64,000 nucleotides of DNA, taken from NCBI RefSeq assembly GCF_002091635.1, contig NZ_BDAC01000002.1:124001-188000 (forward strand), in the 5' to 3' direction. The stretch is from Pseudomonas indica NBRC 103045 (GTDB taxonomy: Bacteria; Pseudomonadota; Gammaproteobacteria; Pseudomonadales; Pseudomonadaceae). The notes beneath the pieces are model-generated. The model made no database searches and was not told the DNA's origin. It saw nothing but the letters and a program-made list of their open reading frames with translations. The position numbers and the translations under genes are program-made. Below, piece by piece: positions 18,699-27,154 of this stretch; position 1 is the first letter of the stretch; every line of letters begins with the position of its first letter.

Positions 18699-19826
18699 AT
18701 GTCGCATACTCTCGAAATCATCCCCACCCAGCGCCCCATGCGGATCGGCCTGATCGCCAAGTCGGCGTTACTGGGCAGTCTGCTATGCACGGACGCTTAC
18801 GCCGAGCTTCACCCCAACACCCCGCCTGGCGGCAACTTTGCGCTGGAAAACTGGAACATCACCATTCCCGTCGACTCGACCGGTGGGGTCACCGGGAAAC
18901 CCCTGACCATCTACCCCGCCAAACTGAGCGGACCCAATGGCTACAGCAATCGCCCCTACTTCTATACGGAAGCCGACGGCGCGATGACCATGTGGGCGCC
19001 ATTGAACGGCGCCACCACCGGCGGCTCCGCACACCCGCGCTCGGAACTGCGCGAGATGATCGATCCAAGCACCAACGCAGTGAACTGGGACAGCTTCGGC
19101 ACTGCCATCCTGGATGCCCAATTGAAGGTCATGCAGGTACCCCAGAAGGACGGCACCGTCATCGTCGGCCAGGTTCACGGACACGGCTCCGCTCCCTTGG
19201 TGTTGGTCTATTACAAGTACGACTTCGCCACCCAGACAGGAAAGGTCTTCACCAAGCTGCAAGGAACACCGGTCCAAGGTCCACCCTACTGGCACTACAC
19301 CATTCTCTCGGGCGTCAAGCTCGGCCAGACCTTCACCTATCAGATCAAGGTCTCGCGCAACGGAAGCGACCCGGCGGTAGTCGCCGTTTCGGCCAACAAC
19401 GGTACCCCGGCCACCATGGTCATGGACTCGTCGTGGGACACGGAGACCTTCTACTTCAAAGCTGGCTCGTACCTGCATACCTACGGCGACAGCAGCACGG
19501 ATGGCGCCCTGGTGAAGTTCTATCGCCTGGCGACCAGCCACCCGGCCGATGGCCTGTACATCACCACCAATGCCGCACTGCCGAACGCCAAGGCCAACAC
19601 GCCCTACAGCACCCAGCTTTCCTTCCGTGGTGGCATGGGGGGCGGGACCTGGTCCCTAGTCAGCGGGCATCCGCCGGCAGGGCTGACACTGAACCGCGAC
19701 GGCAGTATCACCGGCACACCGGCCACCAGCGCCATCTCGTCGCAACCGAATGACTTCATGGTCAGGGTCACCGACGCCAACGGCGCCACCTATTCGAAGA
19801 AGTTTTCCATCATCGTCGGCTCCTGA
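18699..19826 (+). CDS. Secreted PL7 alginate lyase with C-terminal Ig-like domain
   Basis: 375 residues. The N-terminus (to about residue 35, ending in TDAYA-ELHP) looks like a signal peptide, so periplasmic or extracellular; an internal Met at 18738 may be the real start. The PL7 catalytic motifs are RSELRE near 115, QVHGH near 160 and YFKAGSYLH near 265, which together form the alginate-cleaving groove. After residue 290 a domain resembles He_PIG/cadherin-like repeats ([16 protein letters not shown]... [16 protein letters not shown]). It cleaves alginate by beta-elimination. It lies directly after nasST in the nitrate island, with no obvious shared promoter. Confidence 0.88.
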   Translation: MSHTLEIIPTQRPMRIGLIAKSALLGSLLCTDAYAELHPNTPPGGNFALENWNITIPVDSTGGVTGKPLTIYPAKLSGPNGYSNRPYFYTEADGAMTMWAPLNGATTGGSAHPRSELREMIDPSTNAVNWDSFGTAILDAQLKVMQVPQKDGTVIVGQVHGHGSAPLVLVYYKYDFATQTGKVFTKLQGTPVQGPPYWHYTILSGVKLGQTFTYQIKVSRNGSDPAVVAVSANNGTPATMVMDSSWDTETFYFKAGSYLHTYGDSSTDGALVKFYRLATSHPADGLYITTNAALPNAKANTPYSTQLSFRGGMGGGTWSLVSGHPPAGLTLNRDGSITGTPATSAISSQPNDFMVRVTDANGATYSKKFSIIVGS

Positions 19827-19974
19827 CGCCGCTCCATGGGCGCGGGTCGAGTCATCATCGATGTCCCGACCCGCCTCTCGACAGATTCCGTCGCTGCGCT
19901 TATCTTCCTGCCAGGTCGCACACGCGGCCGACGTCGCTCGGACGGTTCCGGGCGCTTACGTATCAGAGGACAGC

Positions 19975-21216
19975 ATGGCTGAACAACGTTCAGCGCGCCG
20001 TTTCGCGCGCATCGATCGACTTCCCCCCTACGTTTTCAACATTACCGCCGAGCTGAAGATGGCCGCCCGCCGCCGTGGCGAAGACATCATCGACCTCAGC
20101 ATGGGCAACCCGGACGGCGCCACCCCGCCGCATATCGTCGAGAAACTCTGCACCGTCGCCCAGCGCGAAGATACTCATGGCTATTCCACCTCGCGCGGCA
20201 TTCCCCGCCTGCGGCGCGCCATTTCGCACTGGTACCGGGACCGCTATGCGGTGGACATCGATCCGGAAAGCGAAGCCATCGTCACCATCGGCTCCAAGGA
20301 GGGCCTGGCCCACCTGATGCTGGCCACCCTGGATCATGGCGACACCGTGCTGGTGCCCAACCCCAGCTACCCGATCCACATCTATGGCGCGGTGATTGCC
20401 GGCGCGCAAGTTCGCTCCGTGCCCCTGGTACCCGGCGTAGACTTCTTCGCCGAGCTGGAACGCGCCATTCGCGAAAGCATTCCCAAGCCGAAGATGATGA
20501 TCCTCGGCTTTCCCTCCAACCCCACCGCGCAGTGCGTGGAGCTGGACTTCTTCGAGCGCGTGGTGGCGCTGGCCAAGCAATACGACGTCCTGGTCGTGCA
20601 TGACCTGGCCTATGCCGACATCGTCTACGACGGCTGGAAAGCCCCTTCCATCATGCAGGTGCCAGGAGCCAAGGATATCGCCGTGGAGTTCTTCACCCTG
20701 TCGAAGAGCTACAACATGGCCGGCTGGCGTATCGGTTTCATGGTCGGTAACCGAGAACTCGTCGGGGCGTTGGCACGGATCAAGAGCTACCACGACTACG
20801 GCACCTTCACCCCGCTCCAGGTAGCGGCGATTGCTGCGCTGGAAGGGGACCAGCAATGCGTGCGGGACATTGCCGAGCAGTACCGCCAGCGGCGCAACCT
20901 GCTGGTCAAGGGGCTGCACGAAATCGGCTGGATGGTGGAGAAGCCCAAGGCCTCGATGTACGTTTGGGCCAAGATTCCCGAACCCTATGCCCACCTCGGC
21001 TCCCTGGAGTTCGCCAAGAAGCTGCTGGCCGAAGCGAAGGTCTGTGTTTCCCCGGGCCTGGGATTCGGCGACTACGGCGACGATCATGTGCGCTTCGCCC
21101 TGATCGAGAACCAGGACCGCATCCGCCAGGCGCTCCGGGGCATCAAGGGCATGTTCCGTGCCGATGGATTGCTTCCCCCGTCGCCGGCCAAACCGCGCAA
21201 GACGGAAGCCCGCTGA
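19975..21216 (+). CDS. alaC: Alanine-type class I aminotransferase, AlaC-like
   Basis: 413 residues from the ATG preceded by AGAGGA; the longer frame to 19750 overlaps the lyase and is rejected. Fold type I PLP enzyme: [17 protein letters not shown] near 41, FPSNPTAQ near 180, D-x-AY near 210, and [15 protein letters not shown] with the PLP lysine near 242. Closest in feel to AlaC, which exchanges glutamate and pyruvate for alanine and 2-oxoglutarate. A link to assimilated ammonium is plausible given its position in the nitrate island, but it could be an ordinary housekeeping transaminase. Confidence 0.85.
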   Translation: MAEQRSARRFARIDRLPPYVFNITAELKMAARRRGEDIIDLSMGNPDGATPPHIVEKLCTVAQREDTHGYSTSRGIPRLRRAISHWYRDRYAVDIDPESEAIVTIGSKEGLAHLMLATLDHGDTVLVPNPSYPIHIYGAVIAGAQVRSVPLVPGVDFFAELERAIRESIPKPKMMILGFPSNPTAQCVELDFFERVVALAKQYDVLVVHDLAYADIVYDGWKAPSIMQVPGAKDIAVEFFTLSKSYNMAGWRIGFMVGNRELVGALARIKSYHDYGTFTPLQVAAIAALEGDQQCVRDIAEQYRQRRNLLVKGLHEIGWMVEKPKASMYVWAKIPEPYAHLGSLEFAKKLLAEAKVCVSPGLGFGDYGDDHVRFALIENQDRIRQALRGIKGMFRADGLLPPSPAKPRKTEAR

Positions 21217-21253
21217 CCTGACTGCGGCGGGCTGATCAACCTCGCCGCGCTAC

Positions 21254-21275
21254 GACCGCTCCGCCCGGAGCGGTC
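21254..21275. terminator. Hairpin between convergent genes
   Basis: GACCGCTCC and GGAGCGGTC pair perfectly around GCCC, between the aminotransferase and the minus-strand lipoprotein. There is no clear T tract. Confidence 0.45.
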
Positions 21276-21277
21276 CT

Positions 21278-21670
21278 TCAGATCGAATAATCCAACGCAG
21301 CCCAGGTCCGCCCCAGTCCCTGCGCCAATACGCATTCGGGCGCTTCCAACCGCTGCCCGGCATAGAGCGACATCAGCCGGGTGCTTCCGTCATCGTTGTC
21401 CTGCCGTTCGGTCACCCATTGCAGGGTGCCGCAGTTCGCCGTCTCGATCACATAGCTGGCGGCCACCAGCGAATGCCGCCCCGGCAGACGGATCGCCTCC
21501 AGCACACGACCGCTTTCCTCGCTGCGCTTCCCGTCGGATACCAGCACCGCCCAAGCTCGCTCGCCATCGATCACCAGATAGGCGCCGTTGGCTTTCGGCT
21601 GATCCACCCGGGGCTGTACACAGCCTGCCAGCAGGACCAACAACATGATCGTCATGAATTTCTGGTGCAT
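21278..21670 (-). CDS. Putative lipoprotein, hypothetical
   Basis: 130 residues with AGAGGAG 8 bases before the ATG. The signal peptide MHQKFMTIMLLVLLAGC ends in a lipobox (LAGC), so Cys17 would be lipidated. Two cysteines in the mature part (ETANCGTL and APECVL) could form a disulfide. No family recognised. It is divergent from the 105-residue gene behind the LexA-type box, with 93 bases between its start and that box. Confidence 0.7.
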   Translation of the reverse strand: MHQKFMTIMLLVLLAGCVQPRVDQPKANGAYLVIDGERAWAVLVSDGKRSEESGRVLEAIRLPGRHSLVAASYVIETANCGTLQWVTERQDNDDGSTRLMSLYAGQRLEAPECVLAQGLGRTWAALDYSI

Positions 21671-21762
21671 TGCTTTTGCTCCTCTGTCGTACGGCCGGGC
21701 GACGCCATTGCCTGGACGCTCATTAGGGGTTCGCCCGTGTGCGAGAAACCAATATGCCCGGA

Positions 21763-21782
21763 TACTGTTTATTTGTACAGTA
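21763..21782. promoter_or_regulatory. LexA (SOS) box
   Basis: TACTGT-N8-ACAGTA, with the core CTGT-N8-ACAG, is a perfect symmetric match to the gammaproteobacterial LexA operator. It lies 80 bases before the ATG of the 105-residue gene and 93 bases from the divergent lipoprotein. Confidence 0.75.
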
Positions 21783-21861
21783 TTTCGAGTTAACCTGATT
21801 TCGTTCGGCGCCGCCCTCCCGGCGTCGGCGCCAAGTCAATGCACCAAAGGGGAACGAGACG

Positions 21862-22179
21862 ATGAAGGACGTACTGCAACGCAAGGACAATGTGAGGCGG
21901 ATGCCGTTGGACAAAGTCCGGGCCACGGTCGAGGAACTGCATCTGGAAGGTATCGTCACCGAGGGGCGCACACCCTTCTCCCGGGTGCACTTCAATACCT
22001 GCTTCGCCGAAATCGAGGACCTGCTGCGGCGCGCCGGCTATCACCGCCAACTGGAAGTGGTCGGCTACGAGGGACGGGCCTATGCCCTGTTCGACCCGAC
22101 CCGCTGGGAAGCGGTCAAGGTGCTCCATTGGCTGAAGGAATATGTGGAAGAAGCGCAGATCCGCTCGGCGGTGCGCTGA
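21862..22179 (+). CDS. Hypothetical protein, probably SOS-controlled
   Basis: 105 residues, preceded by AAGGGGAACGAGACG as ribosome-binding region. It is charged and predicted mixed alpha/beta: an N-terminal basic helix (MPLDKVRATVEELHLEGI), a middle with a single Cys (FSRVHFNTCFAEIEDLLRRAGY), and a C-terminal helix with WEAVKVLHWLKEYVEEAQI. No membrane segment or signal. I do not recognise the family. The upstream LexA box suggests DNA-damage induction, perhaps a checkpoint or inhibitor role as for other small SOS proteins. That is inference only. Confidence 0.7.
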   Translation: MKDVLQRKDNVRRMPLDKVRATVEELHLEGIVTEGRTPFSRVHFNTCFAEIEDLLRRAGYHRQLEVVGYEGRAYALFDPTRWEAVKVLHWLKEYVEEAQIRSAVR

Positions 22180-22332
22180 CCCCGCGAACCAAAACGGCAC
22201 AGAAAACCCGCTCCATGCTCGACCATGGCACAACGCCTTCTCTGCGGTGCCCCTGCCGCAGCGTGCCTGATGTTCTCCATGGAGCCTCCCAATCCATTGA
22301 TTAACAAGACCTTTCGGCGCAGCCAAGATAGC

Positions 22333-22348
22333 TGGCAAGGCCCTTGCA
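22333..22348 (+). promoter_or_regulatory. sigma-54 promoter for nrtABC
   Basis: TGGCAAGGCCCTTGCA has GG (22334-22335) and GC (22346-22347) at the exact 10-base spacing. The predicted start is near 22359, 14 bases before the first leader hairpin. Confidence 0.8.
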
Positions 22349-22358
22349 AGTCCCTCCT

Positions 22359-22460
22359 CACACCCGTCTTCGGATCGCCAACGGCGGTGATCGAGACGAA
22401 TGACAAAGGCGTCAACGGTGAACGGCTCCCTGGGAGTTGCTCGCCCGCGACGCCTTTTTT
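22359..22460 (+). promoter_or_regulatory. NasT-type (ANTAR) antitermination leader of nrtABC
   Basis: Hairpin 1: GATCGCC (22373-22379), loop AACGGC, GGTGATC (22386-22392). Hairpin 2: TGAC (22401-22404), loop AAAGGC, GTCA (22411-22414). The loop and 3' arm of hairpin 2 (AAAGGCGTC) also form the 5' arm of the terminator, whose 3' arm GACGCC ends in TTTTTT at 22455-22460. This is the mutually exclusive arrangement of ANTAR antiterminators. Confidence 0.85.
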
Positions 22461-22490
22461 CTTTTCGTTTTCGAATAGAGAGGGACCACC

Positions 22491-23861
22491 ATGTCTTTCC
22501 ACCGCCGTCATTTCCTGCGCCGGGCCCTGACCGGGCTCGGCTGTATTACCGCCCTGCTGCTCACCCCGTTGTCCGCCACCTTCGCCGCTGAACCGGAGAA
22601 GGAAGAACTCAAGCTCGGCTTCATCAAGCTGACCGATATGGCGCCCCTGGCCATCGCCTACGAAAAAGGTTTCTTCGAAGACGAAGGACTGTTCGTCACC
22701 CTGGAGGCCCAGGCCAACTGGAAAGTCCTTCTCGACCGGGTGATCGACGGCGAACTGGACGGCGCCCACATGCTCGCCGGCCAGCCGCTGGGCGCCACCA
22801 TCGGCTTCGGCACCAAGGCCGAGGTGATCACCGCCTTCTCCATGGACCTCAACGGCAACGGCATCACCGTTTCCAACGAAGTCTGGGAGGAAATGAAGAA
22901 GCACCTGCCGATGGAGAACGGCAAACCCGTGCATCCGATCAAGGCCGACGCCCTGAGACCCGTGATCGACAAATACAAAGCCGCGGGCAAGCCGTTCAAC
23001 CTCGGCATGGTATTTCCCGTTTCCACGCACAACTACGAGCTGCGCTACTGGCTCGCGGCCGGCGGTATCAACCCCGGCCTCTATGCTCCGGACAAGGGCG
23101 ACATCAGCGGGCAGATCGGCGCCGACGCGCTGCTTTCCGTGACCCCGCCGCCGCAGATGCCGGCGACGCTCGAAGCCGGCACCATTTCCGGCTATTGCGT
23201 GGGCGAGCCGTGGAACCAGCAAGCCGTGGTCAAGGGCATCGGTGTCCCGGTGATCACCGACTACGAAATCTGGAAGAACAACCCTGAGAAAGTCTTCGGC
23301 GTCTCCAAGGCCTGGGCCGAGAAATATCCGGAGACCCACAAGCGCTTGGTCAAGGCGCTGATCCGCGCCGCCATGTGGCTGGATGAAAACGGCAACGCCA
23401 ACCGCCCCGAGGCCGTAGAAATCCTCTCCCGCCCGGAATACGTCGGCGCCGACGCCAAAGTCATCGCCAACTCCATGACCGGCACCTTCGAATACGAGAA
23501 AGGCGACAAGCGCGAAGTGCCGGACTTCAACGTGTTCTTCCGCTACCACGCCACCTATCCCTATTACTCGGATGCCATCTGGTACCTGACCCAAATGCGC
23601 CGCTGGGGGCAGATCGGTGAAGCCAAGCCGGACGCCTGGTACCTCGACGTGGCCAAGCAGGTCTATCGCCCGGATATCTACAAGACCGCCGCCGCCGAAC
23701 TGGTCTCAGAGGGCAAGGCCAAGGCCGATGACTTCCCCGCTGCCGATGAAGAAGGCTTCCGCGCACCCAGCGGCGACTTCATCGATGGCGTCACCTATGA
23801 CGGGCGCAAGCCCAACGCCTACCTGGCGTCGTTCAAGATCGGCCTGAAAGACACCCAATGA
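22491..23861 (+). CDS. nrtA: Nitrate ABC transporter, substrate-binding protein
   Basis: 456 residues, first gene of an nrtABC-like operon. The N-terminus [14 protein letters not shown] has a twin-arginine (RRxFL) motif followed by a hydrophobic stretch ending in FAA, so export by Tat and a periplasmic location are expected. The body matches NrtA/NasF-type nitrate-binding proteins: [74 protein letters not shown] and [12 protein letters not shown]. It delivers nitrate (or nitrite/cyanate in relatives) to the NrtB permease. Confidence 0.93.
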   Translation: MSFHRRHFLRRALTGLGCITALLLTPLSATFAAEPEKEELKLGFIKLTDMAPLAIAYEKGFFEDEGLFVTLEAQANWKVLLDRVIDGELDGAHMLAGQPLGATIGFGTKAEVITAFSMDLNGNGITVSNEVWEEMKKHLPMENGKPVHPIKADALRPVIDKYKAAGKPFNLGMVFPVSTHNYELRYWLAAGGINPGLYAPDKGDISGQIGADALLSVTPPPQMPATLEAGTISGYCVGEPWNQQAVVKGIGVPVITDYEIWKNNPEKVFGVSKAWAEKYPETHKRLVKALIRAAMWLDENGNANRPEAVEILSRPEYVGADAKVIANSMTGTFEYEKGDKREVPDFNVFFRYHATYPYYSDAIWYLTQMRRWGQIGEAKPDAWYLDVAKQVYRPDIYKTAAAELVSEGKAKADDFPAADEEGFRAPSGDFIDGVTYDGRKPNAYLASFKIGLKDTQ

Positions 23862-23932
23862 CCAAGGTCCGGCACCGCCCAGGCGGTGCCGGCTCCAGGG
23901 CTGGCAGCCCCTCAACTTCAGAGGACAGGACG

Positions 23933-24925
23933 ATGAGCAACCCGAGTATCGCCACCCCGATTTCCAACACCGTCAAAGCCGCCCGGACCCAGGCCCTGCT
24001 GAAGCGCTGGGCTCCGGCCGTCATCCTGCCGCTCGCCGGCATCTTTGCCTTCCTGATGCTGTGGCAACTGGTGGCCAACAACATCCAGACCAGCCTCGGC
24101 CAGTTCCCCGGGCCGGTTCAGGTCTATACCCAGTTCAACGCCCTGGTGGACAGCCATCTGGCCGAACGGGAAAAAGCCAACGCCTTCTACGAGCGCCAGG
24201 AAAAGCGCAATGCGGAACGCCTGGCGCGCGATCCGTCGGCAGAGGTGAAGATTCGCCCGTACACCGGCAAGCCGACCTTCTTCCAGCAGATCCTCACCAG
24301 CCTCTACACGGTGATGACCGGCTTCGCCATCGCCTCCCTGATCGCGGTACCGCTCGGCATCGTCTGCGGCCTGAGCAAACCGCTCTACAGCGCGATGAAT
24401 CCGTTGATCCAGATCTTCAAGCCGGTCTCGCCGCTGGCCTGGCTGCCGCTGGTGACCATGCTGGTCAGCGCCCTTTATGTCAGCGACGACCCCATGCTCG
24501 CCAAATCCTTCCTCACTTCGGCACTGACCGTTGCCCTCTGCTGCCTGTGGCCCACGGTGATCAACACCACCGTCGGCGTGGCCAATCTGGACAAGGACCT
24601 GCAGAACGTCAGCCGGGTGCTCAATCTGTCGCCGCTCAGCCATGTGCGGCGCATCGTGCTGCCGGCGGCGGTGCCGATGATCTTCACCGGCCTGCGCCTG
24701 TCGCTGGCCACCGGCTGGATGGTGCTGATCGCCGCCGAGATGCTCGCGCAGAACCCGGGCCTCGGCAAATTCATCTGGGACGAGTTCCAGAACGGCAGCT
24801 CCAACTCTCTGGGTCGGATCATGGTCGCGGTGATCGTCATCGGCCTGATCGGCTTCGCCCTGGACCGCCTGATGCTGCTCTTGCAGCGCCACGCCAGTTG
24901 GGACAAGAACGCCGACCTGCGCTAG
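23933..24925 (+). CDS. nrtB: Nitrate ABC transporter, permease
   Basis: 330 residues from MSNPSIAT with AGAGGA upstream; the longer frame from 23858 overlaps the nrtA stop region. Binding-protein-dependent permease with about six membrane segments. The EAA-type loop is seen in DKDLQNVSRVLNLSPLSHVRRIVLPAAVPMIFTGLRLSLATGW. A long hydrophilic insertion (about 60-115, many Glu/Arg) lies between the first and second membrane segments, as in NrtB/NasE. It lies 71 bases after nrtA and 26 before the ATPase gene. Confidence 0.92.
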   Translation: MSNPSIATPISNTVKAARTQALLKRWAPAVILPLAGIFAFLMLWQLVANNIQTSLGQFPGPVQVYTQFNALVDSHLAEREKANAFYERQEKRNAERLARDPSAEVKIRPYTGKPTFFQQILTSLYTVMTGFAIASLIAVPLGIVCGLSKPLYSAMNPLIQIFKPVSPLAWLPLVTMLVSALYVSDDPMLAKSFLTSALTVALCCLWPTVINTTVGVANLDKDLQNVSRVLNLSPLSHVRRIVLPAAVPMIFTGLRLSLATGWMVLIAAEMLAQNPGLGKFIWDEFQNGSSNSLGRIMVAVIVIGLIGFALDRLMLLLQRHASWDKNADLR

Positions 24926-24951
24926 AACCCATTCGCTTCCGGAGAATTCCC

Positions 24952-25749
24952 ATGAGCCATTCCAACTATCTCGAACTCACCGGTGTCGGCATCAGTTTCC
25001 CCACCGACAAAGGCCTCTTCTGCGCCTTGCAGAACGTCAATCTGCGCATCGCCAAGGGGGAATTCGTATCGCTGATCGGCCATTCCGGCTGCGGCAAGTC
25101 CACCGTGCTGAATATCGTGGCGGGCCTCCACCAGGCCACCACCGGCGGCGTGATCCTCGATGGCCGCGAAGTCGACCAGCCCGGCCCCGACCGTGCCGTG
25201 GTGTTCCAGAACCACAGCCTGCTGCCCTGGCTGAGCTGCTACGAAAACGTCGAACTGGCTGTCCGCCAGGTCTTCAAGGGACAGAAAAGCCGCCGCGAGA
25301 TGCGCGACTGGATCGAACACAACCTGGCCCTGGTGCATATGACCCATGCCCGGGACAAGCGCCCCAGCGAGATTTCCGGGGGCATGAAACAGCGCATCGG
25401 CATCGCCCGTGCCCTGGCCATGCAGCCGAAGGTCCTGCTGATGGACGAACCTTTCGGCGCACTGGACGCGCTGACGCGGGCACACCTGCAGGATTCCTTG
25501 ATGGAAATCCATGCCGACCTGGGCAACACGGTGATCATGATCACCCACGACGTGGACGAAGCCGTGCTGCTGTCCGACCGCATCGTGATGATGAGCAACG
25601 GCCCGGCCGCGACCATCGGTGAAATCCTGTCGGTCGACCTGCCCCGCCCGCGCGATCGCATGGCTTTGGCGCATGACGCGCACTATCACGACTACCGGGC
25701 GGCCGTGCTGGAATTCCTCTATCAGCGCCAGCAGCGGCCCGCGGCCTGA
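24952..25749 (+). CDS. nrtD: Nitrate ABC transporter, ATP-binding protein
   Basis: 265 residues, standard single-domain ATPase of the nitrate/taurine family (no NrtA-like C-terminal fusion, so NrtD/NasD rather than NrtC type). Walker A GHSGCGKST near 45, Q-loop FQNHSLLPW, signature ISGGMKQR near 142, Walker B LLMDEPFGALD near 163, and H-loop MITHDVDEA near 198. The only ATPase in the operon, so probably a homodimer. A terminator follows. Confidence 0.92.
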   Translation: MSHSNYLELTGVGISFPTDKGLFCALQNVNLRIAKGEFVSLIGHSGCGKSTVLNIVAGLHQATTGGVILDGREVDQPGPDRAVVFQNHSLLPWLSCYENVELAVRQVFKGQKSRREMRDWIEHNLALVHMTHARDKRPSEISGGMKQRIGIARALAMQPKVLLMDEPFGALDALTRAHLQDSLMEIHADLGNTVIMITHDVDEAVLLSDRIVMMSNGPAATIGEILSVDLPRPRDRMALAHDAHYHDYRAAVLEFLYQRQQRPAA

Positions 25750-25759
25750 TCCGTTATCG

Positions 25760-25786
25760 CGCGCCGGCATCGCTGGCGCGTTTTTT
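25760..25786 (+). terminator. Rho-independent terminator after nrt operon
   Basis: CGCGCC, a 9-base loop and GGCGCG are followed by TTTTTT, 11 bases after the ATPase stop. Confidence 0.9.
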
Positions 25787-25901
25787 CTGGCGGTCATGGG
25801 TCCGATCATGGGCTCCGCCCCACTCTGCCTGATCGCCTTTTTGTTAAATACCTCTCATAAATAACTGATTGGAAAGGCAATCTGCCACCGCTCCGCTTGT
25901 C

Positions 25902-25950
25902 GCCCCAAGGGAACTTCCCGCGCATTCGCCAACCGAACGGGGGCTTTTTT
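25902..25950 (+). terminator. Attenuator-like terminator in the second lyase leader
   Basis: GCCCC at 25902 can pair with GGGGC ending just before TTTTTT (25945-25950), or TTCCCG with CGGGGG in an alternative fold. It lies 30 bases before the lyase start, downstream of the nrt terminator. A small upstream hairpin, GATTG-GAAAGG-CAATC, has a six-base loop but lacks A1/G4. A 5' regulatory terminator is likely; NasT recognition is not supported. Confidence 0.55.
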
Positions 25951-25980
25951 CCTCCCCCTTGAACTGCGCAGGAGTACCCA

Positions 25981-26670
25981 GTGATCGATCTCACGCCTTG
26001 GAACCTGGCCGTCCCAACCCCCGGCGAACCCACCATCATTTCTACCGCACAACTGAGCAACGGCTACCGCAGCCGCTACTTCTACCCCAGCGATGACGGC
26101 GGCATCGTCTTCTGGGTTCCCGTCAACGGTTCTCATACGGAGGATGCCCGCTACCCCAGGACCGAACTGCGTCAAACCCAATCGGATGGCACCCTGAGCT
26201 TCTGGGGCTACCAGGGCGCCGATAACTACCTTCGCGCCATCCTGGCCGTCAACAAGGTGCCCAGCAAAGGCAAGATCGTCATCGGGCAGATTCACAGCGA
26301 AGACGTCTCGGGTAGCCAGAACGATCCCCTGCTCAAGCTGCAATACCACTACAAGGACGGTATCGGCCGGGTGGAAGCCCTGCTCCGCAAATACCCGGGC
26401 GACCGGGAAGTACAGAACATCCCGATCGCCACGAACGTGCAGCTCAAGGAGCGCTTCAAGTACACCATCAACTTGTCCCCGGACGGCATGCTCAGCATAA
26501 AAATCCATAGCGACGATGGCGACTACGGCCTGATTACCCGCCAGGTCAGCGCACGCTGGTCGGTGCAGAGCCTGTATTTCAAGGCAGGTGCCTATATCCA
26601 GGATAACTACGGCCCCTCGGACGAAGGCGGCAAGGTCACCTTCTACGATCTGGACCTGATCCAGCACTGA
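25981..26670 (+). CDS. PL7 alginate lyase, leaderless (cytoplasmic-type)
   Basis: 229 residues starting with GTG, with AGGAG 6 bases upstream. A single PL7 domain without signal peptide, beginning MIDLTPWNLAVPTPGEP. Family motifs: PRTELRQ near 60, IVIGQIHS near 103 and YFKAGAYIQDN near 200. It would cleave alginate oligomers by beta-elimination, presumably inside the cell unless exported otherwise. From memory P. aeruginosa has a PL7 gene (PA1784) at this place before nasA, so this is probably its counterpart. The other PL7 gene at 18699 is divergent in sequence and secreted. Confidence 0.87.
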   Translation: MIDLTPWNLAVPTPGEPTIISTAQLSNGYRSRYFYPSDDGGIVFWVPVNGSHTEDARYPRTELRQTQSDGTLSFWGYQGADNYLRAILAVNKVPSKGKIVIGQIHSEDVSGSQNDPLLKLQYHYKDGIGRVEALLRKYPGDREVQNIPIATNVQLKERFKYTINLSPDGMLSIKIHSDDGDYGLITRQVSARWSVQSLYFKAGAYIQDNYGPSDEGGKVTFYDLDLIQH

Positions 26671-26753
26671 CGCACACCTGCGGGCCAAGGGACGGCTCGC
26701 ACACGCTCAACAAGTTCAACTCAGTCCCCCGGCAAAGAACGCCCCAGGACAGC

Positions 26754-26767
26754 GCACCACGAAGTGC
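26754..26767. promoter_or_regulatory. Weak NtrC-like inverted repeat upstream of nasA
   Basis: GCAC-N6-GTGC, one base short of the GCAC-N7-GTGC NtrC core, about 75 bases upstream of the sigma-54 promoter. Confidence 0.3.
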
Positions 26768-26841
26768 CAGCCGCCCTCTTTTAGCCCACCAGTATCCTCA
26801 ACCTCACGAACAACCCCTTATTAATCAACCATTTAATCAAT

Positions 26842-26857
26842 TGGCTCAGCTCTTGCT
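26842..26857 (+). promoter_or_regulatory. sigma-54 promoter for nasA
   Basis: TGGCTCAGCTCTTGCT has GG (26843-26844) and GC (26855-26856) with a 10-base spacer, near-consensus. The predicted start is near 26868, 5 bases before the first hairpin. Confidence 0.85.
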
Positions 26858-26867
26858 ATCGATCAGG

Positions 26868-26958
26868 CAATGGCAGCCAACGGTGGTTGCTCACTGAACG
26901 ACAAAGGCGTCGCTTCACCTTTCGCTCCTGCGATCCGGTGATGCGGCGCCTTTTGCGT
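26868..26958 (+). promoter_or_regulatory. NasT-type (ANTAR) antitermination leader of nasA
   Basis: Hairpin 1: GCAGCC (26873-26878), loop AACGGT, GGTTGC (26885-26890). Hairpin 2: CGAC, loop AAAGGC (26903-26908), GTCG. AAAGGCGTCGC also pairs with GCGGCGCCTTTT (to 26954) as a terminator with an inner TCACC/GGTGA stem. This is the cleanest of the four leaders, because the transcript begins just before hairpin 1. Confidence 0.85.
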
Positions 26959-27154
26959 TTCACCCCAGCGTCCGGGGTTTATCTGGGGACGGACCGCGAT
27001 CCGGCCGCTCCATTGGCAACTCTCTCAACCCAGCTGTGGCTACGGCCGCAGGGCGTTGCGCCAAAAGCGCAGCGCCTCCCCGGCGGGTCCGGCAGCGTGC
27101 CCACGATCACGCTGCCGCATCCGGCCGGGATTCTTCCTGCTGATGAGGTGTTCG

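Noticed and set aside
22341-22348. GCAAG-GCC-CTTGC hairpin as the first leader hairpin of nrtA
   Set aside because: This sequence is the sigma-54 -24/-12 promoter itself and would not be transcribed.
25865-25880. Six-base-loop hairpin GATTG-GAAAGG-CAATC upstream of the leaderless lyase as a fifth NasT site
   Set aside because: The loop has G at position 1 and A at position 4, not A1/G4. No second hexaloop overlaps the terminator and no sigma-54 promoter has correct spacing.
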